15,444 nt of DNA from DASXMT01 sp035569695 (GTDB taxonomy: Bacteria; Actinomycetota; Acidimicrobiia; Acidimicrobiales; RAAP-2), in NCBI GenBank assembly GCA_035569695.1, contig DATMMO010000320.1, forward strand, positions 1 through 15,444, written 5' to 3'. Numbering within the stretch: position 1 is the stretch's first letter; every line of letters begins with the position of its first letter. Below the pieces are notes generated by a model, which ran no database searches, was not told the DNA's origin, and saw only the letters and a list, made by a program, of their open reading frames with translations. This document shows, piece by piece, positions 1 to 6,373 of the stretch. A program made the position numbers and the translations under genes.

Positions 1-183
1 GCGCGGTCGCAGCGCATAGCGCACGGCGACGAGGGACAGGACCAGGGCGGCGACGTCGGTGAGATTGTGCCCGGCATCGGCCAGCAGGCCCAGGGAATGA
101 GAGGTCAACCCGAACACCACTTGGACCGCCACCAAGACGACATTGAGGCCCAGGCTGTACGTGAGTCGTCGGGTGCGGGTCAT
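1..183 (-). CDS. Cation diffusion facilitator (CDF) transporter, N-terminal fragment
   Basis: This is the first 61 residues of a cation/proton antiporter that exports divalent metals such as Zn2+ across the inner membrane. The rest lies beyond the left edge. The visible protein starts MTRTRRLTYSLGLN and contains two hydrophobic helices (about residues 9-27 and 41-55). The second follows the CDF signature HSLGLLADAGHNLTD (residues 29-43), in which H39 and D43 form half of the transmembrane metal site typical of the ZitB/CzcD branch. The ATG at 183 is preceded by a weak purine-rich site (GAAGAG) and a TAGTAT hexamer at 199-204. Substrate specificity cannot be read from this fragment. The family call is firm. 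Confidence 0.9.
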   Translation of the reverse strand, partial: MTRTRRLTYSLGLNVVLVAVQVVFGLTSHSLGLLADAGHNLTDVAALVLSLVAVRYALRPR

Positions 184-198
184 GGTTCTCTTCGCCTC

Positions 199-204
199 AT
201 ACTA
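199..204 (-). promoter_or_regulatory. Possible -10 element of the CDF gene
   Basis: Read on the minus strand this is TAGTAT, a good TANNNT actinobacterial -10 hexamer. It would place the transcript start about 9 bases before the ATG at 183. No convincing -35 was seen. Confidence 0.4.
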
Positions 205-234
205 CCGGGAGGATGAGCCCGACCCCCAGGTCGG

Positions 235-298
235 GCGGCTCCGAAGTGCCTGCAAGCCGCCTCAGAAGCAGCTCGAAAGCGGCTCCGAAGTCGGCTCC
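235..298. repeat. 13-bp direct repeat plus partial third copy
   Basis: The 13-mer GCGGCTCCGAAGT occurs at 235-247 and again, identical, at 279-291 (44-bp period). A partial third copy, TCGGCTCCCT, follows at 291-300. The repeats lie in the gap upstream of the CDF gene. No open frame here looks coding. Confidence 0.6.
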
Positions 299-304
299 CT
301 GACA

Positions 305-389
305 GGCGACGAGTCGCCCGCCCGCCAACGAGTCGTCCAGCCCGCCAGCGAGGTCGCCCCGCCGGCCAACGAGCCGGCCGCCCAACGAG
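305..389. repeat. Degenerate ~20-bp repeats with CCAACGAG core
   Basis: Five copies of an (A/G)CGAG core occur at about 310, 328, 348, 369 and 385, spaced 16-21 bp and mostly preceded by CCGCCA or GGCCAA. The first lies inside a palindrome, GGCGA-CGAG-TCGCC (305-318). The array sits between the nucleotidyltransferase stop (408) and the CDF start (183). It may be regulatory or a decayed coding repeat. On the minus strand it reads as a Gly/Leu-rich frame opening with TTG at 385 and without a Shine-Dalgarno, which I do not call a gene. Confidence 0.45.
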
Positions 390-407
390 CCCGCCGAGCT
401 CAGCCGA

Positions 408-1322
408 TCAGCTCAGGTTCCCCCACAGCCGGCTCGGACGGATTCCCCAAGCCACCTGGCGAGCCAGCTCTCCTTGGACAACGGGCAGGTCGTCGGCGTG
501 GGTGACCCCGACGCACCTGGTATCGGTGCGGAGCACCCGCACCGGGAGCCCGGCCCCGGATTCGATGGCGGCCCCGACGACCTCGGGCAGCAGCACCTCG
601 GCCTTGGGCACCTCGACGCCGCCCGCGATCTGGTCGAGGATGACTTGCTCGTCGAGGCCGGACGCGTCCATGGCGGCATCGAAGACTTCCCAGATCTCGG
701 GGCGGAAGCCCCACAGGTTCACCGATACCGTTGCGTCACCAGGAAGCTTGTCTGGCTGCCGGCCGTCCAGGCTCGAGAAGTCCCGACCACCCGCCAGCCG
801 GGAGACCTGGCGCCGTTCGGTCATAGCCACCAGATGCCCGCTGGCGTCTACTTCGCAGATCCCCCGGGTCACCGGGTCGTCGGTCACCACGCTGTTGGCG
901 AGCTCGAATCCGACCAGGGCATGCTCGCCGTGGTTGGCCGTCAACTGGTGGCTCAACAAGTCGAAGGCCTCGCGCCCGTACACGTCGTCGGCGTTGGCCA
1001 CGGCAAAAGGGTGCTCCGTGCCGACCAGCGATCGAGCGGCCAGGGTGGCGTGGGTGGTTCCGAGCGGGACCCGTTGCTCGGCGAAGCTGACGTTGACCGA
1101 CGAGGGCCAGCACCGCTCCACGTGGTAGCGGATGGCCGGTCCTGTCTCGGGGTGGATGACCAGGACAATGGCGCCGAACCCAGAAGCGACGGCGTCGCTG
1201 GCCACGAGATCGATGACGGCCTCACCCGAAGGCCCGACCGGCGCCAACGGCTTGCACCCTCCGTAGCGCCGTGCGGCCCCCGCGGCCAACACCACCAGCA
1301 CCGGAGCCACCGACGCGGTCAC
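408..1322 (-). CDS. Nucleotidyltransferase (NTP_transferase family)
   Basis: This is a 304-residue GT-A-fold nucleotidyltransferase of the kind that joins an NTP to a sugar phosphate or similar substrate. The N-terminal nucleotide-binding motif is LAAGAARRYGG (residues 12-22), followed by KPLAPVGPSGEAVID (24-38), close to the KQLxPVGPsGExIxD pattern of this family. PLGTTHAT (86-93) and the metal-binding VANADDVYG (108-116) follow. SVNLWGFRPEIW (200-211) is also typical. The start is GTG at 1322, whose last bases overlap the TGA of the upstream ketoacyl synthase (GTGA), so translation is probably coupled. A longer frame extends upstream without a coding signature and was rejected. The substrate is unknown. 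UTP-glucose-1-phosphate uridylyltransferase-like activity is only an inference from the family. Confidence 0.88.
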   Translation of the reverse strand: MTASVAPVLVVLAAGAARRYGGCKPLAPVGPSGEAVIDLVASDAVASGFGAIVLVIHPETGPAIRYHVERCWPSSVNVSFAEQRVPLGTTHATLAARSLVGTEHPFAVANADDVYGREAFDLLSHQLTANHGEHALVGFELANSVVTDDPVTRGICEVDASGHLVAMTERRQVSRLAGGRDFSSLDGRQPDKLPGDATVSVNLWGFRPEIWEVFDAAMDASGLDEQVILDQIAGGVEVPKAEVLLPEVVGAAIESGAGLPVRVLRTDTRCVGVTHADDLPVVQGELARQVAWGIRPSRLWGNLS

Positions 1323-2257
1323 CCGCCCCAGCGCAGCACGGCGCTGGCCCAGGTCATCCCGCCGCCGAACCCGCTGAGCAGTACCCGGTCCCCCTTGTTC
1401 AGCCGGCCGGCTTCGATGGCGTCGACCAGCGCCAGCGGGATCGACGCCGACGAGGTGTTGCCATAGCGGTCGATCACCATCACCGCCTTCTCGTCGGGGA
1501 TGCCCATTCGCTGGCAGACGGCCTGAATGATGCGGAGGTTGGCCTGGTGGGGGACGACCAGATCGATGTCGTCGGTGGTCAGCCCAGCATCGGCGATGGC
1601 CCGCTCCGACGACTCGACCACGGCCCGTACGGCCTTGCGGAAGATCTCCTTGCCGTCCATGTACAGGTAGCCGCCGTGGTCGCACTTGAGCAGGTGGCGC
1701 AGGGAACCGTCGGCGTTGAGGTTCCAGGACAGCAGCTGACCGGGGCCATCGGTCGCCTCGAGGACGACTGCCCCTGCTCCGTCGCCCACCAGCACGGCAA
1801 CCGACCGGTCGTCCCAGTCGGTGATGCGGCTCAGGGTCTCGGACCCGATGAGCAACAGTCGCTCGGCCCCGATGGCCAACATCCCGTGGGCGACGGCCAG
1901 GCCGTAGACGAACCCCGAGCACGCCGCGTTCACGTCGAAGGCGCCACCGGGGATACCGAGGCCGTCCTGTACCGTGGCCGAGGTGCCGGGCACGATGCCG
2001 TCGGGCGTGGTGGTGGCCAGGATCACCGAGTCGATCTCGTCCGGACGCCGGCCCGCCTTCTTCAGGGCGGCCAGCCCGGCCTCGATGGCCAGCCCGGAGG
2101 TGGTGCCGCCGATCCGGCGCTCCCGGATACCGGTGCGTTCGACGATCCAGGCGTCATTGGTATCGAGGGTGGCGGACAGGTCCTCGTTGGTGACGACTTT
2201 GTCGGGGACAGCGATTCCCCAACCGGTGATGATCCCGCCACGACCTGGAACAGTCAT
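1319..2257 (-). CDS. fabH: 3-oxoacyl-ACP synthase III (FabH type)
   Basis: This 312-residue thiolase-fold condensing enzyme is FabH-like and close to the usual FabH length. FabH joins an acyl-CoA starter to malonyl-ACP in the first elongation step of fatty acid synthesis. The catalytic triad is visible: Cys113 in NAACSGFVYGL, His237 in VVPHQANLRII and Asn267 in RYGNTSSASIPLAL. The substrate-entry WIVERTGIRERR (37-48) and terminal GFGGGMTWASAVLRW (297-311) are also family hallmarks. The ATG at 2257 abuts the TGA of the thiolase (TGAATG on the minus strand) with GAGG about 8 bases upstream. Its stop overlaps the next gene's GTG. Its place in an operon with a thiolase and an F420-type oxidoreductase leaves room for a specialised starter or product rather than housekeeping FabH. 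The sequence alone does not decide this. Confidence 0.93.
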   Translation of the reverse strand: MTVPGRGGIITGWGIAVPDKVVTNEDLSATLDTNDAWIVERTGIRERRIGGTTSGLAIEAGLAALKKAGRRPDEIDSVILATTTPDGIVPGTSATVQDGLGIPGGAFDVNAACSGFVYGLAVAHGMLAIGAERLLLIGSETLSRITDWDDRSVAVLVGDGAGAVVLEATDGPGQLLSWNLNADGSLRHLLKCDHGGYLYMDGKEIFRKAVRAVVESSERAIADAGLTTDDIDLVVPHQANLRIIQAVCQRMGIPDEKAVMVIDRYGNTSSASIPLALVDAIEAGRLNKGDRVLLSGFGGGMTWASAVLRWGG

Positions 2258-3424
2258 TCAGCCCGCCTCGAGTACGTGGATTCCGATGAATGCCGCATCG
2301 GTCCCGATGATGCCACCAGTATTGGCCGCGCAGGCAACCCGGGCCCCGGCAACCTGACGGGGGCCAGCACCCCCCTTGAGCTGAGTGGCCAGCTCCACCA
2401 CCTGGGCCAGCCCGGTGGCTCCCAAGGGGTGGCCACGAGAGACCAGGCCTCCAGAGGGGTTGACGGTCACCCCGCGTCCGCCCACCGTCGTGTCTCCGGC
2501 CACGGTGGCCGGACCGGCATCGCCCGGCTTGAAGAAACCCAGCGATTCGAGGGCGTACAGCTCCTCGGCGCTGGTGGCATCGTGCAGCTCGATGACGTCC
2601 ATGTCCTCGGGTCCCATGCCGGCGGTATCCCACGCCGCCGCTGCCGTCTCGGCCAAGCGCTCGTGGTAGTCGAGGTCTCCGTTGCCTGAACGCACGGTGC
2701 TCGAGACGATCCTCGGCCTTCCCGGCGCGGGGTCGGTGGTCAACAGGACAGCAGCCGCGCCATCGGTGAACGACGAGCACATGAACCGGGTCAGAGGACC
2801 GGCGATGGGCGTCGAGGCCAGGACCTCCTCAACAGTGACCGCCGTTTGGAACTGGGCATTCGGGTTCAGGGACCCATGGTGCCTGGCCTTCACCGCGGTG
2901 GCGGCGAACTGCTCGGGGGTGGCGTCGCGCTCCTCCATCTGAATGACCGTCCAGGTGGCGTTGAGCCCCATGAGGACGGACCCCGACGGGTTCTCGAGCC
3001 GCTCGTGCATCTGGATCCGGTCCGGGAGCGGAACCCCGTCCTCGATCCCGGCGATGGTCTCGGCCCGATTCCCCGTCCACATCTTTTCAACGCCGACCGC
3101 CAGCACCAGGCCGCCGTCGGCCCGAGCGGCCAGGGTGGCCATATGCAGGGCTGACGCGCCGCCGGCGCAGGAGTTGTCGACGTTGATGACGCCGGCATTG
3201 CGCAGCCCGGCCCGCTTGAGGAACGACTGCCCGCGGATGCAGCCCTGGTCGAGGAGCCGGCCTGCGGTGGCATTGCCGAATACCACCAGGTTGATGGAGG
3301 CAGGGTCTACGCCGGCGTCAGCGACGGCATCGGCCACGACCTGGTGGGACATGTCTTCGATGGTCCGGTCCCGCCGGTTCATTGGCGTGATGGCCATGCC
3401 GGCGATGTGTGCGAAACGATCCAT
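2258..3424 (-). CDS. Thiolase family protein (SCPx/SCP2-type acetyl-CoA acyltransferase)
   Basis: This 388-residue thiolase belongs to the lipid-transfer (SCPx-like) branch. Thiolases of this kind cleave 3-ketoacyl-CoA in beta-oxidation of fatty acid or sterol side chains, or run the reverse condensation. The nucleophile is Cys86 in NVDNSCAGGASAL. HDATSAEELYALESLGFF (281-298) matches the SCPx HDCFSxNELxxYEALG region. NPSGGLVSRGHPLGATG (322-338) carries His332. The C-terminal motif is CAANTGG (365-371) rather than the CxGGG of classical degradative thiolases, as usual in this branch. The ATG at 3424 has an AAGGA Shine-Dalgarno 5 bases upstream. The gene lies 56 bp after the luciferase-like gene and abuts fabH, so all three are probably one transcript. 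The exact substrate is not visible. Confidence 0.9.
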   Translation of the reverse strand: MDRFAHIAGMAITPMNRRDRTIEDMSHQVVADAVADAGVDPASINLVVFGNATAGRLLDQGCIRGQSFLKRAGLRNAGVINVDNSCAGGASALHMATLAARADGGLVLAVGVEKMWTGNRAETIAGIEDGVPLPDRIQMHERLENPSGSVLMGLNATWTVIQMEERDATPEQFAATAVKARHHGSLNPNAQFQTAVTVEEVLASTPIAGPLTRFMCSSFTDGAAAVLLTTDPAPGRPRIVSSTVRSGNGDLDYHERLAETAAAAWDTAGMGPEDMDVIELHDATSAEELYALESLGFFKPGDAGPATVAGDTTVGGRGVTVNPSGGLVSRGHPLGATGLAQVVELATQLKGGAGPRQVAGARVACAANTGGIIGTDAAFIGIHVLEAG

Positions 3425-3459
3425 GGCTGTCCTTCTGTCGGGGTGAACTCGGTCGTGCC

Positions 3460-3493
3460 GCGGTCAGGCGGTGGATGCGGTCAGGCGGTGGAT
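3460..3493. repeat. Perfect 17-bp tandem duplication at a gene end
   Basis: GCGGTCAGGCGGTGGAT is present twice, head to tail, at 3460-3476 and 3477-3493. The right copy holds the TGA stop (3481-3483) of the luciferase-like gene. The left copy holds a second, unused TGA at 3464-3466. The unit is not a multiple of three, and the reading frame stops before it matters. Confidence 0.9.
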
Positions 3494-4524
3494 AGGGATA
3501 GGGCTGCCATGAGGCGGCCGACCTGCGGTAGTGGTTGGTCGTCGGTGATGTACAAGGCGACGTGCTCGGCCCCTGCTGCCTGGTAGTCGGTCACGGTGCG
3601 GGCCACGGACTCGGCGCTGCCCACGACCAGGTGACGTCGGAAGGCCTTGGCCGGGATCCCGTAGAGCGAGGACATCCATTCCGTTCCTCGGCTGAGACCC
3701 TGGTCGGTGTCGTCGTCAATGGAGGCGAACAGGACGACCGAACGGGTCACGGCATCGTCGGGTCGGTCGGCCCGATCGATCTCTTTGGCCAGCCGGGCCA
3801 GGGCGGCGCTGTACTCCTCGGGGGTGAGCAGCATGGGGATCCAGCCGTCGGCCGACGACGCCGCCCGCCGGAGCGCCACCTCCGAGGAGCCGCCCACCCA
3901 CAGGGGAACGGGTGGAGGGGCAGGCAGCTGGCGGTATCGGTCGAAGTTGGCACCGGCAATGTCACCACCGGCAATGTCGGCGCCGCCCTCGCCGGATCCG
4001 GACGCCCAGGCCCGGCGAACCTGTGCGATTCCCTCGTCGAGCTGGCGCCCGCGTGTCGCATAGTCGATTCCCGACACCTCGTACTCGCCGGCGTGGCTCC
4101 CCACCCCTACCCCGAGCACCATGCGCCCCTGGGTCAGTGTTTGGAGGGATGCAGCCTGTTTGGCCACCGCTGGTGCCTGTCGCAACGGCAGCTGGACGAC
4201 GCACGTGCCGAGCATGGTCCGGCGGGTCGCGGTGGCCGCCACTGTGAGCGCGGTCATGCACTCGAGGACCGGCCCGTGCCAGAAGAGATGGTCGGTCGCC
4301 CACAGCGCATCGACCCCCAGCGCCTCGGCCGCCCGGCAGGTCTCAGCAAATTCGACCAGGGGATCGTAGGCAGCCCCGGGCCTCGGCGTTCCCGGTGGGA
4401 CGGTGCTACCAGCGGTACGACCAGTAGGAGAAACCGCAGACCACGAGGGCTGAATGGTTTGGGGAAAGGTCGGGAGAATGAGTCCGACCGGCCCGAGCGG
4501 GGTGGCTGGTCGTACCATGGGCAC
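3481..4524 (-). CDS. Luciferase-like monooxygenase, probably F420-dependent oxidoreductase
   Basis: This is a 347-residue TIM-barrel protein of the bacterial luciferase-like superfamily. In actinobacteria members of this kind usually use coenzyme F420 to reduce or oxidise organic substrates in the cytoplasm. Diagnostic stretches are AAEALGVDALWATDHL (65-80), LGTCVVQLPLRQAPAVAKQ (105-123), LTQGRMVLGVGVGSHAGEY (130-148), PLWVGGSSEVALRRAA (207-222) and ADGWIP (225-230). A 13-base repeat with a 15-base period (3951-3978) makes the short echo DIAGGDIAGA near residues 183-192. The start is GTG at 4524, 6 bases after TACGAT, so the mRNA may be leaderless. The ATG at 4518 is two codons downstream. 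Neither has a clear Shine-Dalgarno. The gene heads the operon with thiolase and fabH. FMN instead of F420 cannot be excluded. Confidence 0.87.
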   Translation of the reverse strand: MPMVRPATPLGPVGLILPTFPQTIQPSWSAVSPTGRTAGSTVPPGTPRPGAAYDPLVEFAETCRAAEALGVDALWATDHLFWHGPVLECMTALTVAATATRRTMLGTCVVQLPLRQAPAVAKQAASLQTLTQGRMVLGVGVGSHAGEYEVSGIDYATRGRQLDEGIAQVRRAWASGSGEGGADIAGGDIAGANFDRYRQLPAPPPVPLWVGGSSEVALRRAASSADGWIPMLLTPEEYSAALARLAKEIDRADRPDDAVTRSVVLFASIDDDTDQGLSRGTEWMSSLYGIPAKAFRRHLVVGSAESVARTVTDYQAAGAEHVALYITDDQPLPQVGRLMAALSLSTA

Positions 4525-4529
4525 ACACC

Positions 4530-4535
4530 ATCGTA
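4530..4535 (-). promoter_or_regulatory. -10 element for the luciferase-like gene (leaderless)
   Basis: On the minus strand this reads TACGAT, ending 5 bases before the GTG at 4524. Transcription would start at or next to the first base of the start codon. There is no Shine-Dalgarno and no recognisable -35. Confidence 0.45.
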
Positions 4536-4577
4536 ACCGGCCGCAGCCCCAAGGCGCGTTCCTGGCTCAGCGAGTTC

Positions 4578-4591
4578 TTACCAACCGGTAA
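4578..4591. promoter_or_regulatory. Short palindrome between divergent genes
   Basis: TTACC-AACC-GGTAA is a perfect 5-bp inverted repeat with a 4-bp centre. It lies in the 194-bp gap between the divergent luciferase-like gene and the NifU-like gene, about 43 bp upstream of the TACGAT element. It could be an operator, but nothing in the window names its regulator. Confidence 0.25.
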
Positions 4592-4707
4592 CCAGGGCCC
4601 TCCGGACCGAGAAAACCGGACCACGTCGCAGGATATGTTCGAAGAAGTCGCTGGGCACGACAGAATGGGGGTACGGCACCGCCAACCCCGGCTGGGTGAC
4701 GCGAACT

Positions 4708-4718
4708 GGAGGTCCTCC
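4708..4718 (+). promoter_or_regulatory. Shine-Dalgarno of the NifU-like gene inside a palindrome
   Basis: GGAGG at 4708-4712 sets the GTG start at 4719. It is followed directly by its own complement (GGAGGTCCTCC). A 4-bp stem GGAG/CTCC with a GTC loop would cover the ribosome-binding site. The site is clear. Its masking is speculative. Confidence 0.6.
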
Positions 4719-5054
4719 GTGTCGACCGATGAACAGGTGTTGACCGATGATGAGCGGGCGAAGCGGCTCGGAGAGCTCAACGCCATCATCGAGCTGATGC
4801 GGCCGGCCGTGCAGTCCGACGGTGGTGACCTGGCCCTCCTTCACGCCGACGTGGAGACCGGGGTGGTCGAGGTGCAGCTCCAGGGCTCGTGCAGCTCGTG
4901 CGCCATCAGCTCGTCGACCCTGCAGGGTGGGGTGGAGCGCATCCTCCATGACCGCCTGGACTGGGTGACCGAGGTCATCGGCGGCGTCGACGAGTCCGAG
5001 GACATCTTCGAGAGCCAGGCCATGGGCCGCGGCGGGTACGTACCCAGCCTGTAG
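4719..5054 (+). CDS. NifU C-terminal-domain (Nfu-type) iron-sulfur scaffold protein
   Basis: This is a 111-residue single-domain Nfu protein, a scaffold that holds and hands over Fe-S clusters in the cytoplasm. The motif is RPAVQSDGGDLALLHAD (28-44), then VVEVQLQGSCSSCAISSSTLQGGVERIL (49-76). The CxxC pair C58/C61 coordinates the cluster between two monomers, matching the G(A/S)CxxC(P/A)xSxxTLxxGIE pattern of the family. I chose the GTG at 4719 because a GGAGG Shine-Dalgarno (4708-4712) lies 6 bases upstream. The frame is open back to an ATG at 4635, but the extra 28 residues have no family match. The CDS stops with TAG 64 bp before the next same-strand gene, so it may share that gene's transcript. 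The acidic tail ends in GRGGYVPSL. Confidence 0.9.
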   Translation: MSTDEQVLTDDERAKRLGELNAIIELMRPAVQSDGGDLALLHADVETGVVEVQLQGSCSSCAISSSTLQGGVERILHDRLDWVTEVIGGVDESEDIFESQAMGRGGYVPSL

Positions 5055-5104
5055 GAGCCCCTCGGACTGCCCGGGGCGACGGGGATCATCGGGATCGGGC
5101 GCAC

Positions 5105-5110
5105 TAGCAT
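5105..5110 (+). promoter_or_regulatory. -10 element for the 5119 gene (leaderless)
   Basis: TAGCAT is followed by 8 bases and then the ATG at 5119. No Shine-Dalgarno is present in the gap, so initiation on a leaderless or nearly leaderless message is likely. The YbjQ cluster could thus have its own promoter, separate from the NifU-like gene. Confidence 0.45.
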
Positions 5111-5118
5111 CGACGCGG

Positions 5119-5541
5119 ATGACCTTGGCCAACAGTGGAGACGGCGGCGCGGGCGGTTCTGACCCGGTCGACCTGGACCTGCTGGCCGCCGCCCTGCGGG
5201 CCGATACTGCCGACGTCGACCTGTTCTTCGAGGTTCTGGGGGGAAAGCTCCTTGAGATCCTGGGCGATCGGGTGGAGGTCGAGCGCATCGGTTCCCGCTT
5301 CAAGAAGGACCGCCCTATCGGTCGGATCGCCGTCGACTTCGACCCGGTCGGTCCCCGCTTGGAGGTCGCTCGGGAAAAGCGTGGCTTGTCGTGTCACGTG
5401 CGCAAGACGGTGCGGGGCATCGTCATCAGCGACACCGAGGTGGACGTGGCCACCTGGACCGCCACCCTGGTGGCCAGCTTGGGCGACGAGGCCAACCACA
5501 GCGCCGCCACCCGTCTGGCCCTCCAATCCCTTCTGACCTGA
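5119..5541 (+). CDS. Conserved-looking hypothetical protein linked to YbjQ genes
   Basis: I do not recognise a named family for this 140-residue soluble protein. It has no signal peptide or membrane segment. The first 15 residues are Gly/Ser-rich and probably disordered. An amphipathic helix follows (VDLDLLAAALRADTADVDLFFEVLGGKLLEILGD, 17-50). Then come alternating hydrophobic residues suggesting beta strands (RVEVERIG, RIAVDFDPVGPRLEVAREKRGLSCHVRKTVRGIVIS, 51-104). A closing helix contains WTATLVASLGDEANHSAATRLALQSLL. One cysteine (C92) lies in SCHV. The sequence has strong third-position GC, consistent with a real gene. It ends 10 bp before the first YbjQ gene, and the cotranscription suggests a shared role. 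It may be an adaptor or regulatory partner of the YbjQ proteins, but nothing shows this directly. Confidence 0.75.
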   Translation: MTLANSGDGGAGGSDPVDLDLLAAALRADTADVDLFFEVLGGKLLEILGDRVEVERIGSRFKKDRPIGRIAVDFDPVGPRLEVAREKRGLSCHVRKTVRGIVISDTEVDVATWTATLVASLGDEANHSAATRLALQSLLT

Positions 5542-5551
5542 CGAGGAGCCC

Positions 5552-6373
5552 TTGACCGCCACCGATTCCACCCAAGGCCTGCCCCCCGATGCGATGCGTC
5601 GCCTCCAGGAGTCCGAGGACAGCGACGGGCGGCGGGGGCTGTTCACCAGCGACCTGTCGGTCAACGAGTTCCTGCTGGTCAAAGAGGCCGGCTTCCATCC
5701 CCGAGGCCTGGTGTTCGGCAGCTCGATCTACCACATTGGCTTCCAGCGCCGGGGCATGCGGAAGAACCGGGAGCTCGGGGCCTTGACCCAGGCCATGTAC
5801 ACCGCTCGGGAGCTGGCCATGGCCCGGATGGAGACCGAGGCCGATGTGCTCGGGTCCGACGGGGTGGTGGGGGTACGCCTGTCGGTCAACTTCTACGACT
5901 GGGGCAAGCACTCGGCCGAGTTCATCGCCATCGGCACCGCGGTGTCGGCCGACGAGTCCGACACCCACTGGAGGACGTCGGCGGGGAAGCCGTTCACCAG
6001 CGACTTGAGCGGCCAGGATTTTTGGACGTTGGTGCAGGCCGGCTATGCCCCTCTGGGCCTGGTCATGGGGACCTGCGTCTACCACGTCGGCTACCGGGGA
6101 GTCGGGGCGGTGATGTCCACCAGCATGCGCAACGCCGAGCTGCCCCACTTCACGCAGGCGCTCTACGAGGCCCGGGAACTGGCCATGAGCCGCATGCAAG
6201 AGGAAGCCCGCGCCCTGGGCGCCGAGGGCATCGTCGGCGTCCAGCTGGTCGAGAAGTCCCACTTCTGGGGAAGCCACGTCATCGAGTTCCTGGCCATCGG
6301 CACTGCGGTCCGGCCCCTTCGCTCCGACCACGTGATCGCCCAACCACAGATGATCGTCACACTCGACACGTGA
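5552..6373 (+). CDS. Two-domain YbjQ/UPF0145 protein, copy 1
   Basis: This 273-residue cytoplasmic protein has two YbjQ-type (UPF0145, PF01906-like) domains. The family is called putative heavy-metal-binding, and its function is unproven. Domain A (about 31-133) runs from FTSDLSVNEFLLVKEAGF through GLVFGSSIYHIGF and ARELAMARMETEADVLGSDGVVGVRL to FIAIGTAV. Domain B (about 148-253) has FTSDLSGQDF, GLVMGTCVYHVGY, ARELAMSRMQEEARALGAEGIVGVQL and FLAIGTAV. These correspond to the AREIAF...ALGADAVVGID...SGTAV core of E. coli YbjQ, which has a single domain of about 100 residues. The start is TTG at 5552, the only possible start between the preceding in-frame stop (5534) and the domain, with GAGGAG (5543-5548) just upstream. 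The stop overlaps the next gene's GTG (GTGA). Confidence 0.88.
   Translation: MTATDSTQGLPPDAMRRLQESEDSDGRRGLFTSDLSVNEFLLVKEAGFHPRGLVFGSSIYHIGFQRRGMRKNRELGALTQAMYTARELAMARMETEADVLGSDGVVGVRLSVNFYDWGKHSAEFIAIGTAVSADESDTHWRTSAGKPFTSDLSGQDFWTLVQAGYAPLGLVMGTCVYHVGYRGVGAVMSTSMRNAELPHFTQALYEARELAMSRMQEEARALGAEGIVGVQLVEKSHFWGSHVIEFLAIGTAVRPLRSDHVIAQPQMIVTLDT

Noticed and set aside
305..389. CRISPR-like array
   Set aside because: The units are only about 20 bp, are degenerate, and have no conserved repeat with unique spacers. There are no cas genes.
143..505. A 120-codon plus-strand frame in the left gap
   Set aside because: It overlaps the ends of two minus-strand genes and is made of repeat-derived Pro/Ala/Arg stretches.
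1323..1922. Upstream extension of the nucleotidyltransferase to 1922
   Set aside because: The extra 200 codons lie over fabH in another frame and look random. The GTG at 1322 with the GTGA overlap and the family N-terminus decide the start.
4635..4718. ATG at 4635 as start of the NifU-like gene
   Set aside because: It has no Shine-Dalgarno and adds 28 residues without Nfu similarity. The GTG at 4719 has GGAGG at 6 bases.
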